Positions 57,376 to 64,000 of a DNA stretch of 64,000 bases are shown here, piece after piece. Each line of letters opens with the position of its first letter. Position 1 is the stretch's first letter. Both the position numbers and the translations under genes were made by a program. This DNA is from Nodosilinea sp. WJT8-NPBG4 (GTDB lineage Bacteria; Cyanobacteriota; Cyanobacteriia; Phormidesmidales; Phormidesmidaceae): positions 62,001-126,000 of the forward strand of contig JAHHHQ010000038.1 of NCBI GenBank assembly GCA_019359285.1, written 5' to 3'. The notes beneath the pieces were generated by a model. It had not been told where the DNA came from and searched no databases. It saw only the letters and a program-made list of their open reading frames with translations.

Positions 57376-59316
57376 TTAAGCAGAGACAGGGCGCCCCAGG
57401 CTGCTTTGGCCAGCTTTAACCAAAAACTTCTCAGGAATTTGGGTGTATTCGCTGACAATTTGGCGAAATTCTTGGCCGTCCACAGTTTCGCGCTCCAGCA
57501 GCACGTCCACCAGGTGATCCATCAGTACGCGGTGCTCGCGCAGCAAGCTGCGGGCGCGATCGAGGCAGTTTAGGGCAATGCCGCGCACCTGGGCGTCGAT
57601 CTTGCTGGCCATTTCTTCCGACACCTCGCTACGGGGCATCAGGTTGCGGCCCAAAAACACCTGGTTGTCCATGCTCTCTAGGGCCACAGGGCCAAGCTCA
57701 GACATGCCGTAGAGGGTCACCATCTGCCGCGCCAGGTTGCTCACCTGCTGAATGTCGCCGCTGGCTCCGGTGGTGGTTTCGTCGTCGCCAAACACTTCGG
57801 CCTCGGCAGCAAAGCCCCCCAAGGCTACAGTAATGCGATCGATCAGCCAGTTGCGGGTGTAAAGGCCACTGTCGATGATGTCTTCGTTGGGCAGCGACTG
57901 GGTAAAGCCCTCAATGCCGCCCGATCGCGGGATAATCGTCACCTTGTTCAGCTCGTCAGAGTGGGTGAGCAGAGTGGTGAGCAGGGCGTGGCCGACCTCG
58001 TGGTAGGCGGTCATGCGCTTGCGGCTGCTGTCGAGCAGGGGGGTGAGGCTGAGGCCAATGGTGATGCGATCGATCGCATCTTCAATTTCAACCATGCCCA
58101 TCGACTCTTTGCGGCGGCGAGCGGTGAGAATGGCCGCTTCATTGAGCAGGTTGGCCAGCTCCGCCCCAGAAAACCCAGGAGTGCGTCGCGCCACTGCCTC
58201 AAGAGAAACCTCGGGCTCGATTTTCTTGTTGCGGGCGTGCACTTCCAAAATTGACAGCCGCCCCTTGTAAGTAGGCAGGTCAACCACCACCTGACGGTCA
58301 AAGCGGCCCGGACGCAGCAGCGCCAGGTCGAGCACATCCACCCGGTTGGTGGCGGCGATCACAATGATGCCGCTGTTGCCCTCAAAGCCATCCATCTCTG
58401 TGAGCAGCTGGTTGAGGGTTTGCTCACGCTCGTCGTTGCCGCCGCCGATGCCCGCGCCCCGCTGGCGACCCACAGCATCGATCTCGTCGATGAAGACAAT
58501 GCAGGGAGCATTCTCTTTAGCTTTGCGGAATAGGTCGCGCACCCGCGATGCGCCCACGCCCACAAACATTTCCACAAATTCAGAACCGGAGATGCTGAAG
58601 AATGGGACGGCGGCTTCGCCCGCGATCGCCTTAGCCAACAGAGTTTTACCGGTACCGGGCTGACCAATCAGCAGCACCCCTTTGGGAATGCGCGCTCCAA
58701 TGGCCGTAAACTTCTCAGGGCTCTTGAGGAAGGTGACTACCTCTTGCAGCTCTTCCTTGGCCTCTTCGATACCGGCCACATCGTCGAACACGACGCCGGT
58801 TTTAGCCTCCATCTGGAAGCGAGCCTTTGACTTGCCAAAGCTCATGGCGTTGCCTGCCCCCGAAGCCGATCGCCGCAGCAGCAGCAGTAGGCCAAAAATC
58901 AGAATCAGCGCCAGCAGCGAGTTGGTGGCTAGCCATGCCAGGGCACCGCTGCTCGACGAGTCGCGAATCTCTACATCGACATCGTTAGCACGCAGGCGGC
59001 GAATCAGCTCAGCGTTGCGCTCTCCAGCAAACAGCGCCACCTGTTCAGGTTCGGCGTCTTCGGCGGCACCGTCTAGGGTGACGTAGGCAATGCCTCGGGT
59101 TTCGTCTAAGTCAACCTGTTCGACCTGGCCCTGCTCAATTTTTTCTAAAAACTGCCCATAGGTCAGCCCTTCAGGCTCGCCCTCGGCCTGGGCAAGGGCA
59201 GGGGGCAGCGGCATCAGGGTTTGCAGCAAAAACCAGCCAATAGTCATGACACCCGTGGCGGTTGCGCCAGTGCGGGGGCGGAGGGCAGCCTGCTTGCCAG
59301 GAAAACGTAGGGTCAT
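57376..59316 (-). CDS. ftsH: ATP-dependent zinc metalloprotease FtsH
   Basis: FtsH is the membrane AAA+ protease that, in cyanobacteria, turns over damaged photosystem proteins and regulators. The 646-residue product has a signal-like/membrane segment (about residues 22-44), a periplasmic or lumenal domain, a second membrane segment (about 127-147), the AAA module with Walker A GQPGTGKT (about 222) and [15 protein letters not shown] (about 274), the second region of homology ATNRVDVLD...RPGRFDRQ, and the zinc site AYHEVGHAL (about 436). Walker A has Gln where Pro is usual (GPPGTGKT). Which of the four cyanobacterial FtsH paralogues it represents cannot be fixed here. Confidence 0.94.
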   Translation of the reverse strand: MTLRFPGKQAALRPRTGATATGVMTIGWFLLQTLMPLPPALAQAEGEPEGLTYGQFLEKIEQGQVEQVDLDETRGIAYVTLDGAAEDAEPEQVALFAGERNAELIRRLRANDVDVEIRDSSSSGALAWLATNSLLALILIFGLLLLLRRSASGAGNAMSFGKSKARFQMEAKTGVVFDDVAGIEEAKEELQEVVTFLKSPEKFTAIGARIPKGVLLIGQPGTGKTLLAKAIAGEAAVPFFSISGSEFVEMFVGVGASRVRDLFRKAKENAPCIVFIDEIDAVGRQRGAGIGGGNDEREQTLNQLLTEMDGFEGNSGIIVIAATNRVDVLDLALLRPGRFDRQVVVDLPTYKGRLSILEVHARNKKIEPEVSLEAVARRTPGFSGAELANLLNEAAILTARRRKESMGMVEIEDAIDRITIGLSLTPLLDSSRKRMTAYHEVGHALLTTLLTHSDELNKVTIIPRSGGIEGFTQSLPNEDIIDSGLYTRNWLIDRITVALGGFAAEAEVFGDDETTTGASGDIQQVSNLARQMVTLYGMSELGPVALESMDNQVFLGRNLMPRSEVSEEMASKIDAQVRGIALNCLDRARSLLREHRVLMDHLVDVLLERETVDGQEFRQIVSEYTQIPEKFLVKAGQSSLGRPVSA

Positions 59317-59421
59317 AGACGGTTTAACTCAGCGAAACTTTACCCGACGCTAGTATCGCCAGATACCGGATGGGCTGTTCACTAGTCTAACCCCCTGACC
59401 CTGAAATGACCGCCTAGCCTT

Positions 59422-59470
59422 AAAGAGCTTTTGCGCCCCGAATGCAACATCCGGAGCGCAAAAGCTCTTT
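59422..59470. terminator. 15-bp hairpin next to tRNA-Asp
   Basis: AAAGAGCTTTTGCGC (59422-59436) pairs perfectly with GCGCAAAAGCTCTTT (59456-59470). It lies between the ftsH 5' flank and the 3' end of the tRNA gene, in the right place to terminate the tRNA transcript on the minus strand. Confidence 0.7.
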
Positions 59471-59481
59471 ATTAAATAAAC

Positions 59482-59555
59482 GGGCCTGACGGGATTCGAA
59501 CCCGCAACTTCCGCCGTGACAGGGCGGTGCTCTAACCAGTTGAACTACAGGCCCA
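59482..59555 (-). tRNA. tRNA-Asp (GUC)
   Basis: Read on the minus strand the 74 bases fold as a standard tRNA. The acceptor GGGCCTG pairs with CAGGCCC followed by discriminator G. The anticodon arm CCGCC-CTGTCAC-GGCGG shows the anticodon GTC, and the T arm contains GGTTCGAATCC. CCA is not encoded. Confidence 0.95.
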
Positions 59556-59640
59556 TGGCTTAGGCAATTTCTATAGTGCGGCCTGGGGGGGCTTTTGTCA
59601 AACGACTTGCCAGAATTTCTGAAATTCTCTTTGAGCTTGG

Positions 59641-59928
59641 CTATTCCAAGAACTGAATCACCGTCACCGTAGGTGTGGATAGGTGATCGTAACGGCTGGC
59701 GGCGGCCTCGATCTGGCGCAGCTGGCTCAGAGCCAAACTACAGGGCATGCCGTACTTAGCCTGCACGCGATCGCTAGCGATGGTCAGGGCAGTGCGCGAT
59801 CGCTCCACAAAATCTGTCAGGGGATAGCTGGTGGCGGGGGCAAAGTAATCTTTCACCACCAGGGATGGGGAATAGCAGGTGTCTTGGTTGCCGTCGGGCC
59901 ACTGGATTTGGAAGCGAATTTCGGGCAT
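59641..59928 (-). CDS. MSMEG_0570-family nitrogen-starvation response protein
   Basis: A 95-residue protein with the family pattern MPEIRFQIQWPDG, CYSPSLVVKDYFAPATSYPL, FVERSRTALTIASDRVQAKY and LRQIEAAA. Members are usually encoded in a conserved nitrogen-starvation cluster with a nitrilase, radical SAM and glycosyltransferase genes. Here none of those partners is adjacent, so it is a solitary copy. Function is unknown. Confidence 0.78.
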   Translation of the reverse strand: MPEIRFQIQWPDGNQDTCYSPSLVVKDYFAPATSYPLTDFVERSRTALTIASDRVQAKYGMPCSLALSQLRQIEAAASRYDHLSTPTVTVIQFLE

Positions 59929-60047
59929 AGGGGTGGATGGGTAAGGGGTGAATGGGTAGGTAGGGAGCGACGGATTTTCAAGGACAGAGATGGGTGATCA
60001 GCGGTCTTTACTCATCCACCCATCCACCCACCCACTCCTTTACCCCT

Positions 60048-61769
60048 CTAGGGCCGCTTCCAGTCAGCGATGTTCCAGGTGCTGAGATCCCACGGTGTGA
60101 GGTTGATGCCGGTGAGGCGGTTGCTGACGCCGGAGGCATCGGCACGGTGGACGATGGGCATGACGGCGGCATCTTCGATTAGCAGATCGTTCATTTGAAT
60201 GAACAGGTCTTGCCGCTCTTCGGGGTCGAGGGTGGCGGCGGCCTGTTGCCAGAGGGCGTCGTACTCGGGGTTGCAGTAGCGGGCGTAGTTGCTGCCCGAC
60301 CAGTTGTTGGCCTTTTGGGCAATTTCGTCGCAGGTGTAGGTTTGCATGTAGGAGCCGGGGTCGGGGTTGGTGTTGCCCGTGGCAAACATTTGCAGGTCGG
60401 CGGAGAAGCGCTCGAGAGTTTCGCGGCTGGCGGGGTCGCCTGAGAAGTAGACGCTGGCGTCGATGCTTTTTAGCTCTACCCCGATGCCAATCTGCTCTAG
60501 GGATTGTTTGACAATCTCCTGGGTTTTCTGGCGCACCGGGTTCACCGAACTTTGAAAGACCACCTGCATTTCTTGCCCGTCTTTGTCGCGGGTGCCGTTG
60601 TTGTTGTTGTCGACCCAGCCTGCTGCGTCGAGCAGGGCAGCGGCGGCTTCGGGGTCATAGTCGTAGCTAGTGTTGCCTGAGGCAAAGGGGCCGGGGGCGA
60701 CGAGAAAATTGGTGGTGGCTTGGCCAGTGGGGCCGTAAATCTGGGCGGCAATGGTGTCGCGATCGAGGGCCAGATTAATGGCTTGGCGCACCAGGCGATC
60801 GCTAAAGAAGGGGTGCGGAAACTCGGTGCTAGAAGTCTCGCCGCCGGCGGTGGCCTGGTTGGGGTCGGTAAAGTTGATGATGACCCGCTCGACTAGCGAA
60901 CCAAAGTTGGTCACCACCTCGCCCTGGCCCGCCGCCTCTAGCTGTTCAAGAATGGCGGCCTCGACCTGGAGGTTGTTGGCGTAGTCGACATCGCCCGTCT
61001 GTAGTACCGCCCGCGCTGCCGAGGTGGCGTCGCCGCCGCCCTTCAGCTCTACGCGGCCAAAGGCAAGTTGGTCGGCGTCGCGGTAGTTGGGGTTGGCTTC
61101 AAAGACAATCACGTCGCCGGGGGTAAAGCTGGTAACTCGGTAGGGGCCAGTGCCCACGGGCATGGTATTGGCGGGGGCCTCACGACCATTGGGGCCGTTG
61201 TAGTCTTCAAAGATGTGCTTGGGCAGCACCATCCCCTCGGTGCCGGTGAACACCAGATACCAGGCGGGATTGGGTTCCTTAAAGGTGATCTGCACGGTGG
61301 TGTCGTCGATCGCCTCTACCCGTTCCACCAGCTCGTAGGTACCGGCATTGACTGTTGCTACCTCGGGGTTGACGATGAATTCGTAGGTAAACGCTACATC
61401 CTCAGCGGTGAAGGGGGTGCCGTCTGACCAGGTAATCCCTTCTTTCAGTTTCCAGGTGACGGAGGTGCCGTCTGCGGCCACGCCGTCGTTGTCGAGGGTA
61501 GGCTCTTCGGCGGCTAAGAACAGCACCATGTTGCCCTCGGCATCAAAGCTAGCCAGGGGTTCGAGGGTAATACGGCTAGCCTCGGCGTCTTTGAACCCGC
61601 TGGAAAAGTGGGGGTTGAGAATGGTGGGGGCCTGCCAATAGAGCAGCCGCAGGGTGTCGTCAGCGGCTGCTGTGTCAGTGCCGGTTTCAGTTTGGGAACT
61701 CTCCGGTGCTCGACACCCGCTAAACAGCAGTAAACAGAGACTAGCGGCGGCGATCGCACGAACGTTCAT
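60048..61769 (-). CDS. Family 5 (peptide/dipeptide-type) ABC transporter substrate-binding lipoprotein
   Basis: A 573-residue binding protein starting at ATG 61769 with a lipobox LLLFSGC (Cys about residue 19). The SBP family 5 pattern is clear: LRLLYWQAPTILNPHFSSG (about 41-59), WKLKEGITWSDGTPFTAEDV (about 106-125), GTGPYRVTSF and the long C-terminal half with PVRQKTQEIVKQSLEQIGI. It would bind peptides, nickel or other small solutes outside the membrane and deliver them to an ABC permease. No permease or ATPase gene is in the window, so it is encoded apart from its transporter. Substrate not predicted. Confidence 0.86.
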   Translation of the reverse strand: MNVRAIAAASLCLLLFSGCRAPESSQTETGTDTAAADDTLRLLYWQAPTILNPHFSSGFKDAEASRITLEPLASFDAEGNMVLFLAAEEPTLDNDGVAADGTSVTWKLKEGITWSDGTPFTAEDVAFTYEFIVNPEVATVNAGTYELVERVEAIDDTTVQITFKEPNPAWYLVFTGTEGMVLPKHIFEDYNGPNGREAPANTMPVGTGPYRVTSFTPGDVIVFEANPNYRDADQLAFGRVELKGGGDATSAARAVLQTGDVDYANNLQVEAAILEQLEAAGQGEVVTNFGSLVERVIINFTDPNQATAGGETSSTEFPHPFFSDRLVRQAINLALDRDTIAAQIYGPTGQATTNFLVAPGPFASGNTSYDYDPEAAAALLDAAGWVDNNNNGTRDKDGQEMQVVFQSSVNPVRQKTQEIVKQSLEQIGIGVELKSIDASVYFSGDPASRETLERFSADLQMFATGNTNPDPGSYMQTYTCDEIAQKANNWSGSNYARYCNPEYDALWQQAAATLDPEERQDLFIQMNDLLIEDAAVMPIVHRADASGVSNRLTGINLTPWDLSTWNIADWKRP

Positions 61770-61885
61770 GGGCAACTCAATAGAATTCTGAAAATCGGCG
61801 GTGAGGGTTTAGACGCGAAGCGAGGCTTACGGACAGGGTTGTGCCACGGCGGCCTCAGCCCCAGCGGTCCCGCGATCCCCAGGCA

Positions 61886-62425
61886 TTAGCGTAGCGGGTC
61901 AGCAGATTGAGATGGTAAAGCAGGATACCGATCTGGCCCCAAAACCAGCACCCTATTTACCCCCTCTTGTATGGATGGCGGCGCTCCCTGGAGCTGGCGG
62001 TGCATGGTGGCAATGATGTTGGCGGGGACTTGGCGCGATCGCCCCCGGTTTCGCTCCAATGCCAGGCTTAGGGGCAGATCAAACCAGACTAGGATGATGG
62101 GGGCAAAGCCAGCCTGGCGGGCGGTTGCGAGCGTCTCGCGCCGATGCCGTCGCCGCGCGTTGGTGGCGTCGTAGATTACGCCCTCTAACTCGCCCCGGTG
62201 AATGGCCGCGACCCCCTGCTGCCACTGAGTGACCACCTGCTGCCAAATTCGTAGCCAGTCGCCCTGAATAGCTTCGTCACCATAGAGTTGGGCACGAAGA
62301 CTATCGGTGGATACAACGCGGTAGCGAGGATGCGTCAAGACAAAATCCCTGGCCCAGCTTGATTTACCGCTGCCGGGAATACCCACCAGCATCAACAGGG
62401 GCACAGGGATCTGATCTCGCGTCAC
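61886..62425 (-). CDS. P-loop kinase-like protein (AAA_33)
   Basis: A 179-residue P-loop protein with Walker A LVGIPGSGKSSWARDF (about residues 13-28), VVSTDSLRAQLYGDE (about 38-52) and the family motif VIYDATNARRRHRRE (about 83-97), followed by the lid ERNRGRSRQVPANII. This pattern matches the AAA_33 group, which includes T4 polynucleotide-kinase-like and zeta-like enzymes. Substrate unknown. It starts with GTG, 13 bases after glgC, so it is probably co-transcribed with it. Confidence 0.72.
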   Translation of the reverse strand: MTRDQIPVPLLMLVGIPGSGKSSWARDFVLTHPRYRVVSTDSLRAQLYGDEAIQGDWLRIWQQVVTQWQQGVAAIHRGELEGVIYDATNARRRHRRETLATARQAGFAPIILVWFDLPLSLALERNRGRSRQVPANIIATMHRQLQGAPPSIQEGVNRVLVLGPDRYPALPSQSADPLR

Positions 62426-62438
62426 CGGATACCCGGCC

Positions 62439-63728
62439 TTAGATGATCATGCCGTCGGGAATCACCGCATTCTTCAGCACCACGACGATGCCGCTGCGAA
62501 TGTAAAAGCCCAGATCTTCGCGCTCAGCTTCCTGCACATCGTCTTTGTTGACGATCTGCACATTGCGGCCAACGCGGGCGTTTTTGTCGATAATGGCGCG
62601 GCGAATCACCGAGCCTTCACCAATGCCCATGGGAATTTTGCCCCGAGTCAGGTGCTGGCTGCTCTCCGACAGCGGCTCGTAGTAGTCAGCCCCCATCAGC
62701 AGCGAGTCTTCGATCACGCAGTCGGCGTTGATGCGCTGACGCAGCCCCACTACTGAGTGGTGCACGCGGCAGTTTTTGAGAATGCAGCCCTCGGTGATGC
62801 TCGACTGAGTGATTTGACAGTCTTGCAACTTGTTAGGTGGCAGGTAACGAGCGCGGGTGTAGATGGGCGCGTCTTCGTGGTAGAAGCTGAAGTCAGGGTA
62901 GGGCTGCTGAGTCAGCGCTAAATTCGCTTCGTAGAAAGACTCAATGGTACCGATGTCTTCCCAATAGCCATCGAATAGGTAGGCCTGCACGTTGTAATCG
63001 CGCGACGAGGCCGGAATGATTTCTTTGCCGAAATCGGTTTGGTCGAGATTTTTGCGCAGCAGGTCGATCAGCACCTGCTTTTTGAACACGTAGATGCCCA
63101 TCGAAGCAATGAAGGGCTTATCTTCGGCCTGCTCGGGGCTCAGACCCAAGGAAGTGGTGTCAACCTTCATCTGCTCTAAGGCTTCGCCCTTGGGCTTTTC
63201 GCTAAAGTCGACTACGCGCCCGGTGCCATCGACCTTCATCAGGCCAAAGTCGGAGGCTTGCTTGTAGCCAATGGGCACCACCGACAGGGTTATGTCGGCG
63301 TTGGTGGCTCGGTGGCGCTGCACAAACAGGCTGTAGTCCATGCGATAGAGGTGATCCCCGGAGAGGATGATGAAGTCCTCTACATTCCAGGAGTCGAACA
63401 GCCACAGGTATTTGCGCACGGCGTCGGCGGTGCCCTGAAACCAGCTGGGGCTCTCAGGGGTTTGCTGGGCCGCCAGCACTTCCACAAAGCCTTCGGTAAA
63501 CTGCGAAAACTGGTAGGCACGACCAATATGTCGGTTCAACGAGGCGGAGTTGAACTGGGTCAGTACGTAAATTTTGTGGATTTCGGAGTTGATGCAGTTG
63601 CTTACGGGAATATCAATTAAGCGATATTTACCGGCCAAAGAAACCGCTGGCTTAGCCCGAAATTTAGTTAATGGATAAAGGCGAGTGCCGGCACCGCCCC
63701 CTAGAATTATGGCCAGAACTGATTTCAC
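62439..63728 (-). CDS. glgC: Glucose-1-phosphate adenylyltransferase
   Basis: GlgC makes ADP-glucose, the committed step of glycogen synthesis, from ATP and glucose 1-phosphate. The 429-residue product has the N-terminal nucleotide-binding signature [20 protein letters not shown] (about residues 8-27), [11 protein letters not shown], the catalytic-region [10 protein letters not shown] (about 123-132), FSEKPKG and the C-terminal left-handed beta-helix region with [11 protein letters not shown] and the closing [18 protein letters not shown]. Length is that of cyanobacterial and plant small-subunit enzymes. The start is GTG 63728 with GAGGGAATCTT ahead. Activity is expected to be controlled by 3-phosphoglycerate and phosphate, as in the family. 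Confidence 0.95.
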   Translation of the reverse strand: MKSVLAIILGGGAGTRLYPLTKFRAKPAVSLAGKYRLIDIPVSNCINSEIHKIYVLTQFNSASLNRHIGRAYQFSQFTEGFVEVLAAQQTPESPSWFQGTADAVRKYLWLFDSWNVEDFIILSGDHLYRMDYSLFVQRHRATNADITLSVVPIGYKQASDFGLMKVDGTGRVVDFSEKPKGEALEQMKVDTTSLGLSPEQAEDKPFIASMGIYVFKKQVLIDLLRKNLDQTDFGKEIIPASSRDYNVQAYLFDGYWEDIGTIESFYEANLALTQQPYPDFSFYHEDAPIYTRARYLPPNKLQDCQITQSSITEGCILKNCRVHHSVVGLRQRINADCVIEDSLLMGADYYEPLSESSQHLTRGKIPMGIGEGSVIRRAIIDKNARVGRNVQIVNKDDVQEAEREDLGFYIRSGIVVVLKNAVIPDGMII

Positions 63729-64000
63729 AAGATTCCCTCAATAAGCCCACAAACTGGCTCGTTTTACACCGTCTGTTTCACATTTCCAGTGTGAGCCTGA
63801 GGGTACCGCTTGACAAGGGGTTGACGAAAATATTGTGGCGGAATGTGACTTGGAACACGCTAGCGGTTTTAAATGATCCCTATAGGCTAGACCTCAGCCG
63901 GGGGCAGGGTGGCGTCGGTTGAGGGGCAGTGGGGCGCATAGATTAGAGCCTTATCGGTGAACTCGCTAAGGTTAAAATCGTCTGACCTTCTATTAGGATC
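63729..64000. promoter_or_regulatory. Non-coding region upstream of glgC
   Basis: About 270 bases to the window edge with no supported gene. It must contain the glgC promoter on the minus strand. On the plus strand TTGACA (63810-63815) stands 15 bases before TATTGT (63831-63836), a weak promoter-like pair that would read toward the window edge. Neither is firm. Confidence 0.25.

Noticed and set aside
58630..58660. FtsH Walker A reading GQPGTGKT as a possible loss-of-function
   Set aside because: The catalytic Lys and Thr are intact and the replaced Pro is not essential, so this is a variant, not a defect.
1..64000. CRISPR array
   Set aside because: Despite the WYL regulator, which often accompanies CRISPR loci, I saw no regularly spaced direct repeats and no cas gene.
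1..64000. GCGATCGC octamers as regulatory sites
   Set aside because: They are the ubiquitous HIP1 sequence of cyanobacterial genomes, found inside and outside genes alike.

Overview
The window is cyanobacterial. Frequent GCGATCGC (HIP1) octamers, the cyanobacterial-type FtsH, an Atx1-type copper chaperone beside a P-type ATPase, GlgC, a DUF4347 protein and a small low-temperature-induced-like secreted protein all point this way. The fairly high GC suggests a Leptolyngbya/Nodosilinea-like filamentous lineage, but that is inference. No ribosomal or photosystem gene fixes the genus.

Bases 1-22,724 are a dense defence island: McrBC (minus strand); a WYL regulator; an orphan DUF433 antitoxin; three AT-rich overlapping genes for helical proteins of unknown function; and then a class 1 DISARM locus (DrmD, an adenine methylase DrmMI, and DrmA). 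Smaller conflict modules sit inside the DISARM locus: a CoiA-like protein, a MntA/HepT nucleotidyltransferase-HEPN pair, a GmrSD-type nuclease and a DUF433/DUF5615 toxin-antitoxin pair. The DISARM locus looks dead. DrmMI has an in-frame amber codon, DrmA is cut off in mid-gene, and drmB and drmC are absent.

At about 22,720 DrmA runs head-on into the truncated 3' end of a cellulose-synthase-like gene. The two genes share about 7 bases there, so the point is a rearrangement breakpoint or an assembly chimera. Next come an outer-membrane beta-barrel protein and a large hybrid histidine kinase whose N-terminus carries a second in-frame TAG. A copper block follows (Atx1 chaperone, PacS-like ATPase, cupredoxin), with a MerR-type promoter candidate in front.

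Bases 33-40 kb hold an NfeD-like protein with two flotillins in one operon, a gene-poor 0.9 kb stretch, and a DUF4347/FG-GAP-repeat protein closed by two hairpin terminators. From 40.5 to 48 kb there is an NhaC antiporter, an IS4-family insertion sequence with recognisable ends, and a 1337-residue multi-PAS hybrid kinase. Bases 48.8-52.9 kb carry two overlapping P-loop ATPase genes, the second with a STAND-type NTPase.

The last 11 kb are mostly housekeeping on the minus strand: CysC, a YihY-type membrane protein, a Nif3-like protein, a low-temperature-induced-like protein, FtsH, tRNA-Asp, an MSMEG_0570-family protein, a family 5 solute-binding lipoprotein, and GlgC followed by a small P-loop kinase. 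The most interesting targets are the uncharacterised three-gene operon at 5.8-7.6 kb, the ATPase pair at 48.9-52.9 kb, and the decayed, rearranged DISARM island.
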